From Liquidambar formosana (lineage: Eukaryota; Streptophyta; Magnoliopsida; Saxifragales; Altingiaceae), in contig CM077831.1 in the NCBI GenBank assembly GCA_039720395.1, forward strand, positions 5,064,003 to 5,128,002: a stretch of 64,000 nucleotides of DNA, given 5' to 3'. Both the position numbers and the translations under genes were made by a program. Within the stretch, counting starts at the first letter, position 1, and each line of letters starts with the position of its first letter. Below the pieces are notes generated by a model. That model was not told the DNA's origin, did no database searches, and was given only the letters and a program-made list of their open reading frames with translations. Below are positions 32,229 through 44,700 of the stretch, piece by piece.

Positions 32229-33879
32229 CTAAAGGAGCTGGCCCTTGGAGCTGATTCTCCATTTCATTTTCTCCCATTCATTTTCTCTTCTTCTCTACAT
32301 TTTATCTACTTGATCTAAGATCGAACAGGTGCATTATAAATGCCTTTAATTATCATGTCAGCATGTCTCTAGGCAACATCTGAGGAAAGAACAATTCCTC
32401 GTTGTGGCTCTTGATTGTCTGGAAGCTGGTCTTAAGGCTTGATTCACAGCACTGATGCTAAGCATGCATAGTATGCTTGTTGGATTGCAATAAATTTACA
32501 ATAAGGTAAAAAAAATATCAAAGTGAAGGAATGAGAAATATTGATAGAAGAGAAGAAATGGAAGGGGGGGGGGGGGGGGGGGAAGAGAATGAGGAGAAAA
32601 AATTGGAGAGAGTTGTGAGGTTTCTCCATATCTCATACTAATTATTTTACTTATTACTCTGATAAAAAAAGCTGAGTTTCATTAATACCCCTTATTACTA
32701 ATGCATTAGTACACATACAGCATTCAACACTCCTGTTCAGGCTGTTTCATATATATCAGACATGCCCATAAGGTACTCTGTTTTGAAACCATGGGAAGTA
32801 TGGCCTTGGTATGTTTAGACTGTAGTATGTGTGCAAAGTTGGATTGAAGGGATGAATGCGTTTGTGATATAGATACAAATGCAGTTTTGATTTGTAGGAA
32901 TAAACTACTGATATAAGCTACAGCATGCCTGTGTAGAATCTTGATGGGAGCCCCTGTCCTTTTTTGTTTGTTTGTTTGTAAAGGATCAATGTATCAGTAT
33001 ATAAACAGATTTTTCGTCTCAAGATGATGCTATCTTTTGTGCATTGCTGTATGATTTTTGCTTGCTGTACTTGTGTTGATTTTTGTATCCCATAAGAAAT
33101 GAAACTTTGTTGGCAATAAAGAAGATGTATTGAATATCAAAAAAATAAAGAAGAGTCGCGGAGCATGGAGGAGGAGATCCTCCCAAAGAAGAAAGAAAAC
33201 TAAAGTTCAAGAAAGAGAAATAGCTAAAGACTAGAAGAAGGCTAGCTGGGCATCAAGAGTTGTGCAATATTTTTGAATCCCTCCTCTCTTAGCTTGGAAA
33301 TATGCCTCCATGAGAGCATAAACAAGAATTCAAGAGATTTTTATTCTTTGATGCATTGAAAAGGACTGTATAACCTCATTATGCAGCCTAATTGATTTTG
33401 GGACCCACTAGAAGGTGACATTGCAAGTGTTCAAGTCTTATCCAGTGTTTTTCTAGTTAATATGCTGTATGTTCTTATGTTGGGATTTTAGAAATAAAAA
33501 ATGAGTCCTAATTTGTTATCATATGGGAAAGGGTTAGTTTGAGATGTTTTTGTTGTGTTTTAAGGTTTTATAAAGCCTATATACAAGGCTTATTGTTGAA
33601 GAACAAAATTAGGCCTCAAGATGATTGAAACTTAATTAGAATTTGTGGAAGATCTTTACTCTCTCTCATAAAGCTAACTTTTTGCCCAATCTTCATATTT
33701 TATTATTTTATGACGTGGATGGTGTGTGATATTTGATAATGTTGTTTGGCTAGTTTGATTAATTTTGTTCATCAATATTTGCAAGCTTTTTTATTTTTTT
33801 TATTTTTAAAATTTTAAATTTGCTTGGTTATTATTTTTCTCATTTGTTGTTTTTTCCTCTTATTGAAAATGCTTCCCAG
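32229..33879 (+). promoter_or_regulatory. Upstream region of the Myb/SANT gene; possible 5'UTR intron
   Basis: No coding frame is recognised in 1.65 kb. A pyrimidine-rich stretch (about 32270-32320) and a possible donor (GAACAG|GTGCAT near 32329) could mark a 5'UTR exon spliced to the acceptor at 33878-33879 (TTCCCAG). A 19-base G run lies at 32564-32582. Which part is promoter cannot be told from sequence. Confidence 0.3.
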
Positions 33880-33891
33880 TCGGCAGAAGGC

Positions 33892-34224
33892 ATGGATAAT
33901 GAAGGCCTTTTTAGTGGTGATCGCCCAAGAACTACTTGGACAATAGCAATGGACCGTTATCTCATTGACATTATGCTTGAGCAGGTTTATAAGGGGTTTA
34001 AGCATCGGAGTTCTTTTACCAGGAATGCATGGGAGGATATGGTCACTTTAATCAATAAGAAATTTGGATTACAATTGGACAAGGAAATATTGCAGAATCG
34101 ATCAAAAAAATTTAAGCAGCAATACAATGCTGTCAAGATTCTTCTTCAAAATGATGGGTTTCATTGGGATGAGATACGGCAAATGGTTGCTGCTGATGAT
34201 AATGTTTGGGATGATTATCTCAAG
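33892..34224 (+). CDS. Myb/SANT exon 1 (module 1)
   Basis: Acceptor TTCCCAG at 33879; frame is open from 33880. The ATG at 33892 is the first in frame and is followed by an acidic stretch and [19 protein letters not shown]. Ends WDDYLK at donor AAG|GTGAAA, phase 0. Conserved Trp and Leu positions of the trihelix-like Myb/SANT fold are present. Confidence 0.8.
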
Positions 34225-37200
34225 GTGAAAACTCTTTCCTAGAATAATTTAGTTTCCACCCTGGGTTTTTATTTTATTTTTTAAAAAACATTGTATAATT
34301 ACTATTTTCATGGAAGATTAAAAAAGAATGGAAATAATTTTGCCTACTTATTAATGCTCAAATTTTACTTCTTTAAAATATAGACGCATTCCGAAGTGAA
34401 ATCATACAGGACTAGAAGTGTGCCAAACTTTAATGATTTTTCTGTGATATATGGAGAGGAATCTACCAGTCAACTTGTAAAGATTGCTAATGACACTACA
34501 GGAATGTCCCCCGGAAACAAAGATCAATGTGCTGATACGGTATGTACATAACACTAAAAGCCCTTTCTATGATTCTGTTTTAGTTGTCTTATTTGCACTA
34601 TTTTTAATTATTTTGTGTAATTCATGTCTATAAGCTAGCCTAATTTGTTTATGGGATCTTTGACACCACATTTAAATAATATCATTTCCTCTTGTTCTAT
34701 AGCATTTGAAATGAGTTAGTTTTTCTAGACAGTTTCTTAAACAAGGTCATTTTAGGGTATTAATAAGTTGATGTAGGACAAGTCACCCCTACTGGTAGTC
34801 TTCGCGGGTAACAACTTAATGTAGAACATGCAATCCAATTCACAACTCAAAGTAATAAACAACACTCAATGATAAACCAAGAGAAGTAAAGACGCAGAGA
34901 AGCAGTGAAGCGAGAAGCAAGAGGCAAAAGCCTAAGAGTTGGCAACTAGGTTCGTTTAGAGTCGGCACCAAACATAAGTTCAAAAAATTTTAATTATTCA
35001 ATAGCATAAATCAACCCTAAAAATAAAGAGCCTTATATATGTTCCCAATCAATCAATAAGAAAATAAATAACAATCCCAAAATAAAACCAAATAAAAATA
35101 AAGAAAATAAAATAAAAGGGAAGTAATCTGCTCTCCTAGTCCTCCAAAGTGTTTAGCCATAAGGTCATCGGGTATGCTGTGCGGCGTCGTTAGTGCTTAT
35201 ACACGTGTAATTAGAGGCTTGGTGTCCGCACCAAGTGTCCCGAGGTGGGAGAAACTCGACTTCGTCGAGGGCGACTCCGGTCTACTCTAATAGTACTCCC
35301 ATAAATCAGGATTGATCCGCTGTAGCTCATCTCTAGTAGTTCATGTGCAATCTAATTGAAGGCAACCTCTACAACGAATTAGGAAACGCTGAAGCCCTCC
35401 ATCCCTAGTAGAAACATTTGTTAATCCAAAATAGCATCAATAAATTCTTTTTGCGCTTGTGGAAAATTAAAGGCTATGAAGCACGGACACGGACACAGAC
35501 ATGCGACACGTACACCTTGATGCAGCAATTTCTGAAAAATTCAAGACACAACACAGCGGGGATATGACAATAAATAAATAAATAAATAATTATTATATAT
35601 ATAAATTTATTTGTATAGAATGGTAGTTGTGTATATATAATATAGATATATTTGGGGTAGTTGTTTTAAAAAATGTGTTGGAGTATTGCTTTTTTGCAGT
35701 CCATCATAAGGAGCGTAGCCCCATGTACAAAATAATCGTTTTTTTAAAGGCACTACACCCTTTTTCATAAAGTAACTATGGTTAGAATTTAAAACCATAA
35801 AACTGACTTTGGTCTAAAAAAACCCCTTTATTATTATTTTTTTGGTAAACTGGATAGAATAAAACTAAGAAATAACAGAGTTTAGTACATCACGGGGTAG
35901 CAGACACCCCTAGCATCAGCTTCAAGTTGTTCAGGTAACCAACAAGGTGGTTCTTCAAAAATATTACAATTATAACCAAGAGCAGCTCCTTTTCGAGCAA
36001 GGATATCAGTGCATCTGTTAGATTCGCGGTACTTGTGCTCCAGACCGCTTCAAACTTGCCCATGAGCCACCTGTAATCACATAGTGACCTGGTTTTGATA
36101 AGAAAACAAATAAAAGACCTACACTCTTCACTAAGCGTCCTAGCGTCGAGTAAAGTAGGGAGAAAAGAGAGAGATGAAGAGAGGAGGGAGGCTTTCGCTG
36201 TTGTGTTAATGATCATCTAAAGATGGTTTGTCCACCTCTGGCAATGGTGACGCAACAACATTTTTTTTTTTTTTTTTTTTTTGGGTTCATTTTTCCGGAA
36301 TACTGCGGACATCCACTTCCATTGATGATTACTGCCTCATTGTTAACTTCTCATGTCATGTCCGCAAAGTGTCTGAACCGTGTTGGGCAAGTGTCCAATT
36401 TTATTTTATTTTATTTTATTTTTTCTGGACACCTTGGAGCCTAGGGGTGCAACTTGGTTTGGGTAAAATCGAGAATCGAACCGATTTGAGCAATTTGGTT
36501 CGGTTTGGTCTGGTTATCATAAGGAGTGGTTCAATCCCGGTTCTAAAATTTGGAGAACCAATGAATTTGGTTCGGTTCTCTGTTTAGGGGGCTTTCAGAA
36601 CTGAAACTACCCATTGATTAAATATATATTATTTTTATATTATATTATATGTACTTCCACATGTATTTTTATCGATTGGAGTTGTACTTTTGATGATGGA
36701 ATTGCATACACCTTAAAACCTTTCATTAACTAGTAACTAGAAACCAATATCTAAATAGAAAACCTAGAATCGCCTATGTTATTCCTCTCGTCTCCTTTCC
36801 TCTACTCTATCAATTCGTCATCGCCACTGCTAATGGTTTGCTGTCGTTGCTGCTATGGTTCGTTGTCACCATTCCCACTCCCACTCAACGTGGATCTTCT
36901 GCCTTAACCACCATCAAATAAGAGGGATTGTTTCTTCTCAATCGTATTTTAAGTCACAATTCTCTTCTTCTGTACATGTAAGGAATCTCTCCACTCTTTC
37001 TACTTTCTATCTACTTCATTGTTCTTGGAGGATGATAGTGTATTTTTTCGTGTTATGAAGGTTTTTGTGGTTATTGTTGGTGGTGGTGGGTTTAACGAGT
37101 GAGGGGTTTGGGTTTTGGTTGGGGTAAGAGTTAGGCTGAAGAGGATTTCTAGGAATATGGGATGTTTGAAGACGGTGGAGGATGATAGAGATGAGGAGGG

Positions 37201-40200
37201 TGTGGGGTTTCAGTTTGTTTCTTAGATTTGATATATCGTAAAAATTTTATTTAAATTTAAATTTTTATTTTTTTCTGAATGTGGGTGTTTGAAATTTTGG
37301 TAATGTGCATTTTATTTTTGTAATGTTGGCAATGTTTGGTAGCCAAGAAATTGGAAGAATGGAAGGAAATAAAATAAAACCCATCTCTATTGTCAATCTG
37401 AGAACCGAACACCAAACCAATTCGAATTAGTTTGGATAAGTTCGGTCTGGTTCTAGGCAATGGTTGGTCCGACTTTGGTTGTGGTTTTAAGGAACCGAAT
37501 TAGGTTGGTTCAATTCCAATTTAGTCCCAATCCGAATCAAACCGAACCGAGTTGTAGTCCTATTGGGGAGCCGTGTCCGACAAGTGTCAGAGGTGTGTTG
37601 GTAGGTGTCTGTGTCTGTGCTTCTTCGATTAGGTTTGGATCAAGGATAACATCATCATATGGGGGCTGGGGAGGGTTGACAAAAGGTTCATTAGGAATAA
37701 CTGCGGGACCCTTATAAGCAACAAGCTCCTCAATATTAAAAGTAGAGCTAATGATATAGTCAGATGGAAAATCAATAGCATATGCGTTTGGTCCAACCCA
37801 TGCTAACACTTTGAATGGCCCAGCACTACATGCTTCCAACTTCCGAACAGCTCTTTCTCTAGAAGAAGGAAACCACTTAGGTTTAACTTGAATCATAATA
37901 GTCTCCAACATTAAATTCCATATGGCACCTATGTGAGTTAGCTTGTATTTGATATTTTTCATTGCTTGTTTGAATTCACTTGATAATCTCATGATGTAAA
38001 TCATGAACATAACGAGCAAATGCATCGGCTGACTTAGGGATCCTAACATGAGGAGACATAGGAAGGAGATCTAAAGGCTTTCTAGGTTTCTAACCATGCA
38101 CAACCTCAAATGGATTCATGCCTATAGACGTATTGACTGAGTTGTTGTATGAAAATTTGGCCGGAGCTAGAATGGTGTCCCAATTCCTATTTTTTTCACT
38201 TAACCGAACTTCTTAGAAGGTTGCCTAAACTTCTATTGACAATTTCGGTTTAACCATCCGTTTGGGGATGATAGGTGGTGGAGAATTTTAATTTTGTGCC
38301 TACTATGTGCCAAAGGGTTTTCCAAAAGTAGCTCATGAATTTGACATCCTTGTCAAACCTAATGATTTTGGGAAGACCATACATTTGACAATCTCATTAA
38401 TTTGTGCTACATGGGATGCATCAGAAGTTTAGGAATAGGGAATGAAGTAAGCCATTTTTGAGAAATGGTTTGCAACCACAAGAATAGTAATCATGTTTTC
38501 TAAAGGTGCATGGAAGACCTAGCACGAAGTCTATACTAGATCTTGCCATGGGTAGTCAAGCACAGGTAATAGAGTGTAGAGGCCAGTATTCTGCTTTTGA
38601 TGCTTTTCCAATTGACATGTGTAGCATTGGCTTACAATCTTGGCAACATTTCTTTTCAAACTAGGCCAATAAAAAGTGCACTTTACCTCCTCTATAGTCT
38701 TGTCACGCCCGAAATATCCCGATCGATCACCCGCATGTGTTTCCCACTCTATAAAGTCTCTCATTGATGTTCGTAGGATGTACAGCTTGTTGCCTTTGAA
38801 CAGACATCCGTTTTGAAGAATAAATCCATCAACTTCAAGGGTTTGTTGTTCATCTTTCAAGACTTGATAAATATCTTCAAAATCTAGACACGATTCATAA
38901 TCTTCTTTGAGTCGTTCAAACCTTGTGATTTCTACTTTTATCATTGAAAGTAATAGAACATGGCGACTAAGGGCATCCACCATCTTTTTTTCGACTCTAG
39001 ATCGATGTTTTAGCACAAAGGTATGAGATTGTAAAAATTCAAGCCCAACGACCATGTCTAAAGTTCAACTTCTTCTTGGAATTAATATACCTCAAGGCTT
39101 CATGATCGGAGTGAAGGATGAATTCTTTTGGTAGTATATGATGGCGCTAGTACTTTAATGTCTGCACTACATCATAAAACTCCTTGTCAGAGTGGGATGA
39201 GTACCTTTGCTTTGCTTTATTTAGGTTCTCACCAAAATAGGTGACTGGCTGTTGTTCTTGACCTAGTACTCCTCCTATCCTATCTCTATCCTAGATGCAT
39301 CACACTCAACTTTACACCTTTGAAAAGTCTGGGAGGCGCATAACTGGCGCTTCCATCATTCTCTTCTTGATTTCTACAAAGGCTTTAGTTACAGCATTTA
39401 TCCACTAAAATTCCCATTTCTTCAGAGAATTTGTGATTGGGGCCATTATAACACTAAACCCTTTAATGAATCGACAGTAGAAAGTAGTGAGCCCAAGTAG
39501 TGAGCCCATGAAAGCTGCAAATCTCATGGATGTTTTTGGGGTCAGCCCATTCTATTATCGCTTTAATGTTCTGTGTCAGCAGTACTTCTTTGGATGAAAC
39601 TATAAACCTTAAGAAGAAGATACTATCAGTGCAAAAGTAACACTTCTTAAGGTTAGCATACAAACTTGCTTCTTGAAGAGCACTACAAACTTGTGTGAGG
39701 TAGTCCAAATGTTGCTCCTTAGATTTGCTTTAAATGAGGATGTCATCATAGTACATGACTAAAAATTTACCCATGAAAGGTCCAAGTACTTGTGTCACCA
39801 CTCTCATAAAAGTACTAGGAGCATTTGTCAAACTAAAGGGCATGACTAACCATTTATAGAGGCCATACTTTGTCAAACTGAAGGGCATGACTAAAATTTG
39901 AATGGACCAATTCTAATGATGCAAAAATTGGAGCTGTACATAAGAGAGAGGGAGAGAGGTAGATCCTTAATCGTATCCATGAAATATTTTACACCATTGA
40001 AACAACGTATTTCCAAGGTTAAACTAAAGTTTAGCTTTGATTAGAGAAGTTTGGTATATAAAGTTGAACCAAAGTTGTGCTCTTTAGCTTTTACGGATTC
40101 ACCTTATTGAAATAAGGGACTTGCCAAATTTTAAGGTCATGCAACTCAAATCGCAAGGTCAAGTCCAATGTTTTCGAAATTGGATTGGAATGGAATTGGT

Positions 40201-41160
40201 CCATTCAAATTTTAGCTTTCTGGTACTACCTAAATATAGATTTGGCTTCTCCAAAATAACAATCACAATTGGAATTGCTCTTATATGGTTGTTGATGTGA
40301 CATGTGCTCTTATTCTAATGAATTTTTTGCTTGGTTGATATAGTTGTTTTACATTAGCCATGACATCAATTGAGAAATTAGATTTGAATAAATAATGAAT
40401 TACATTTAGAAAACAAGAATTTTTATATTTAATTTTTTACACGATTTTTGTGCTGTTACATCTTTATGAGATCCACCAATCTCAAATACCGACAGAAAAA
40501 ATGTTTATTGTAATAACGAGACCCGTCAAATTTTGAGAGATCTAAAGACTTCAGAATTATATAAAAACGTATTGTTGACGTTTACCAAAAAAAAAAAAAG
40601 GAAGGAACTATGCTTACCCCTAACCCTTTGATATCAATAAATGGGTATTATTATACACCTAACAAGTACAGTAAGACAAATGTTACTAGACTACAATGCC
40701 ATCGACAAAAAATTGTTATTGACTTGGGTAATATAACACTGACTTATCAATAAGAGTGATGGTATACACTGCTATCAGAAAACACTACAATGAATCATCC
40801 CTAACATGGCATACTACATGAAAGTAATGTAGCATGCCATGTCATCATCGGTTAAGAGTTTGACCAAATTTTAAATTTTGAATTTCACGTCATCCTATAG
40901 TGCCACGTCACGACCAAATATTGAATTTTAAATTCCATGTCATCCTCATAATTCCACATCACAAACCGATCCCACGTCAGTAGCATTGCTTATTTGGCAA
41001 ATTTCAAGAATCTTTCCAAAAGGTGAAATCTTCGCTTTTCCTTAGTTGACAAGTTTCTTCGCGTAATCCTATTCCGTCTTTAAGAGGGAATTGGTGTCTG
41101 AAACAGAACTATTATATATAGTATCTGAAACAGAGTCTCCGACTCTCCGCCTAAATTCAA

Positions 41161-41198
<38 letters not shown>

Positions 41199-41710
41199 GG
41201 CACGGAGGATTCTGTCTCTTCTTCCTTCACTGCTCCTGTATTCCCTTTCTTGGATCTCGACAGTCTTTGTCTCTCACAGCAGCAGCCATATTCATGGCTG
41301 GAAGGATCTCCTAACTATTATCAGCCTTATGATTCACAAAGAATGCATAAGCAGTTGGTTGGAAGAGATAGAAGATCCTTCCAACCATGAACGTGGCTCC
41401 TACTGTGATTATTAGCCACCACCCACCAACATCCACGAACGCACCAAACGTATTTGCATGGAAAGATGTTCAAGGTAACTTTTCCCGTCTTTAATTTTCT
41501 GAGCAATGATACGGATCTTTAACAAGACCCTTTCTTTTTCTCGCTCTGCTTTCGGATTCAATTATCGGTTGTTCCCTTCATGCACCTGTAATTGTGTCTA
41601 GTAGGTTTAAGTTTTCCAAATATATTATTTTTACTTTGATGCATAAAAAAGAAAAAAAGAAAAAAAAAAGGATTCGTATTAATTTTTTGCTGTGTAGTTT
41701 CTAAGAAAAG

Positions 41711-41744
<34 letters not shown>

Positions 41745-44700
41745 AAAACAAAAACTCAACATAGCCATATATCTGTAAGGATTTTTTTTTCTTCTTAATA
41801 AAGAAAAGGGGCACCGTTTTCTTCTTAAAAAATACTCGAATCCACAAGCAAAAGAGTAACAACTCAAATCCACGAGAAAAAGAGAGTAAAATTCAGGAAA
41901 TAAATTCTTTATTAATGAAAGTTTAATTGTTATTGCCAATATGTCTACAAGCCTATCTATAAAGAACTAAAGCTAGGAAATAGGAAGTCCTAGTTCTACT
42001 AGAACAAGTTAAACTAACTAGGAAACTAATAAACTTAAAGCAATAATAACAAGGAAATACTTAAAAGTCTAAAAATAAATATAGCTAAATAAAAAAAAAA
42101 TCTAGAATAAGAAAAATTGGTCGCTGTGCGACTTTTCCGAGTTTAACTAGATTATGCCTAAGCCTTTGCGTGTGACTTTTTGACGCCTAGGTCTTTCATG
42201 TCCTACATCAAAGCCTCGGTGGGAGACGAGAGTAGATTAAACGACATTAATACAAGTCCCACTATTGATGATCATCACCTTGCAATCTTTCTCTTCGCAC
42301 TTGATGTAAGCATAGAAGATTGATGTCCACTAGTCATCATTTTCCTTAGGTTGCGCTAACGCACACCTAACTACACCCATTGTAGGAGAATTGAGATCAT
42401 TCATTGTTGATTCAAACTTTGGACGTATTATTTTAATACATTCGAGGTGGTTGCTAGGGTCACCAAACTCCTCATTTATATCAATGATGTGGTCAATGTT
42501 AGGTTTATATGTCTACTCTTCCAACTCATCTTCACTTCCCTCTTGTTTCTGACCTTCCATGTATAGGGCTTCTTTATTGGTGCAGTTGGTGGCCATGTGT
42601 CCAAAACCATGACACTTAAAACACTGGATTCGAGAATTTGGTTTGGGAGGGGCACCAATAACTTCTTTACCCTTATTATCTTTTGCAGGTTAAGGATGGA
42701 TTGAGTTGGGCTTAACCTGAGGCGGGTTTACTGTCATCCTAGGCATTGAAGATTGAGGAAGGCTAGATGTGTTCCTAGTCTTGGAGCGTCTTGCAAGCTG
42801 GGGCTCAATTTGTAGTTTTGGACTAAAGTGTAGGCTTGGTTTAAAGTAGCGACCTCATGTAGAAAAAGCTCTTTTTGGAGGTTGTTATTGAGGCCTTTCC
42901 TAAACCTACTTAATGTCATACGCTCGTCTTCAACTACGTCACATCACATCATATACTCATCAACTAGGTGGGGAAAGGGGCTTGATGAAGGCACAAAAGC
43001 AATGTATTCAGTGCCAGGTCTGTTTCCTTGCCTCGTATTATTCCATTGATCAAGTAGGTTGCCTTTTTATGATTGGAGTAGGTATTTGTTTTTTAAGTCT
43101 GTTCTTCATCTCTACCTAATCTGTGATAGCAGGTTGGTGTCTCCTAACGAGAAGTTATTCAGTACTTTCCCACAAGAGCCTGGCATTACCAATGAGCTTC
43201 ATCTTGGAAAACCTAACTTTTTGATCTTCTGAAAACTTATACCACTCAAATAAGTGGTCCATCTCCCGCAACCAATTTGTGAAGGCCTTTGAGTCATGGC
43301 AACCATCAAAAGTAGGCGCTTCAATTTTGATTGCTCCCTTAATTCTCTCATTAGGTTCTCTAAATTCACCATAATCAGCATAATGCTGATTGTAGCCTAG
43401 TTCAGGGGCTCTATGCCGTGGGAGGTTTGGGGCACGACTTGGAACCCAACCTAGGTTCAAGTTTTCTTGATGAAATTGCCTGAGGGGTTACCTATCTACA
43501 TTGTCGGCATGGGTTCCTCCCACATGGGAAGCCTCGCCTTTGATGCGATATTCTAACCTCTAGACGGAAGTTTCTAACACCTCAAATCAAGTGGTACTCT
43601 TAGCATTGTTTTGTTTGACCTCAGCAGTCAGGTCTTGAAGGAGTTTCATCATATTCTCCTGTGGCAGGGATTCCATATTTGGCTGATACTTTGAATTTGA
43701 TAGGACATGACCACTATGTAAGTCCATGCAAAGGATGTACTAAGTGTGGGGTGCTAAATGTAACAAGGTTCCCTATCATAACTACATGCAAGACACTTGG
43801 CAACTAGATGAGACCAGCAAGCAATTCTAGCAATTTTTTTATGTTTTTATTTTTTTAAGCAAACTCACTATGGTCCAATAAGCCTTTAATGAAGGATTTT
43901 TGGTTCCTAATTCGATATAACATTTGCAATCAAATACTGCTAGTATTCAAAAGTTGCACTTAACCAAATAAATCAAGTACTACCACTAGCCCTATTAAAC
44001 TCCACAATTAATGAGTTGAACTAAATGCTAAAAGGATTAGTAAAGTTGTTCAGTTCAAATTCAGGGCTACTTGGTGCAATTGGATCAATTTAGTTGCAAG
44101 GTGAAGAAAAAAGGTTTAGAAATAAAGGATTTTTCTTTTTTGTTTTTTTTGGGTTTAATTTCCAACCAAGCACACTAAGAAATTATTGAAACAAGTTTAA
44201 ATAAAAAATTAAATCACTTGAGTGGGACCATACTTAAATATTGATATCGATGGATATATCGAGGGTCCACGGATATATCGGATATATCGAAAATATCGAT
44301 ATCGATTTAGAGATATGGTGGATATTATTAGTTAAACAACGATATTTTTACTGAAACAATGGGAAACAATGATTTAGACTCTAATACTCAAATTTAGAAT
44401 CAAAAGATTTCAATTTAAATGTGTATAATACAAGTATGTGTTGTGTATTGTATAAAAAGCGTGACACGCTACAAAAATAAATTATAGAAATTTATGCAAA
44501 TTGAACATCTAAATATCACATGAAATTAAAATCTATAAAAATATATCATTTACACAATACTAAACAAATACATCAATAAATTAATGTTTTACACTTACAT
44601 TAGTACCACATGAAGCTTAGAGAAGCTATCGAACCGGCCTTGAGTAATACTAATATGTTCAAATATATGTAAATTAATGTCAATAATAATAAATTAATAA

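Noticed and set aside
32564..32582. 19-base G run as a biological signal
   Set aside because: Homopolymers of this length are common sequencing or assembly trouble spots; no structure around it suggests function.
36228..36587. Phenylalanine-rich frames near 36.2-36.6 kb
   Set aside because: Caused by a T run and (TTTTA)n; located at the junction of two nested hAT-like elements.
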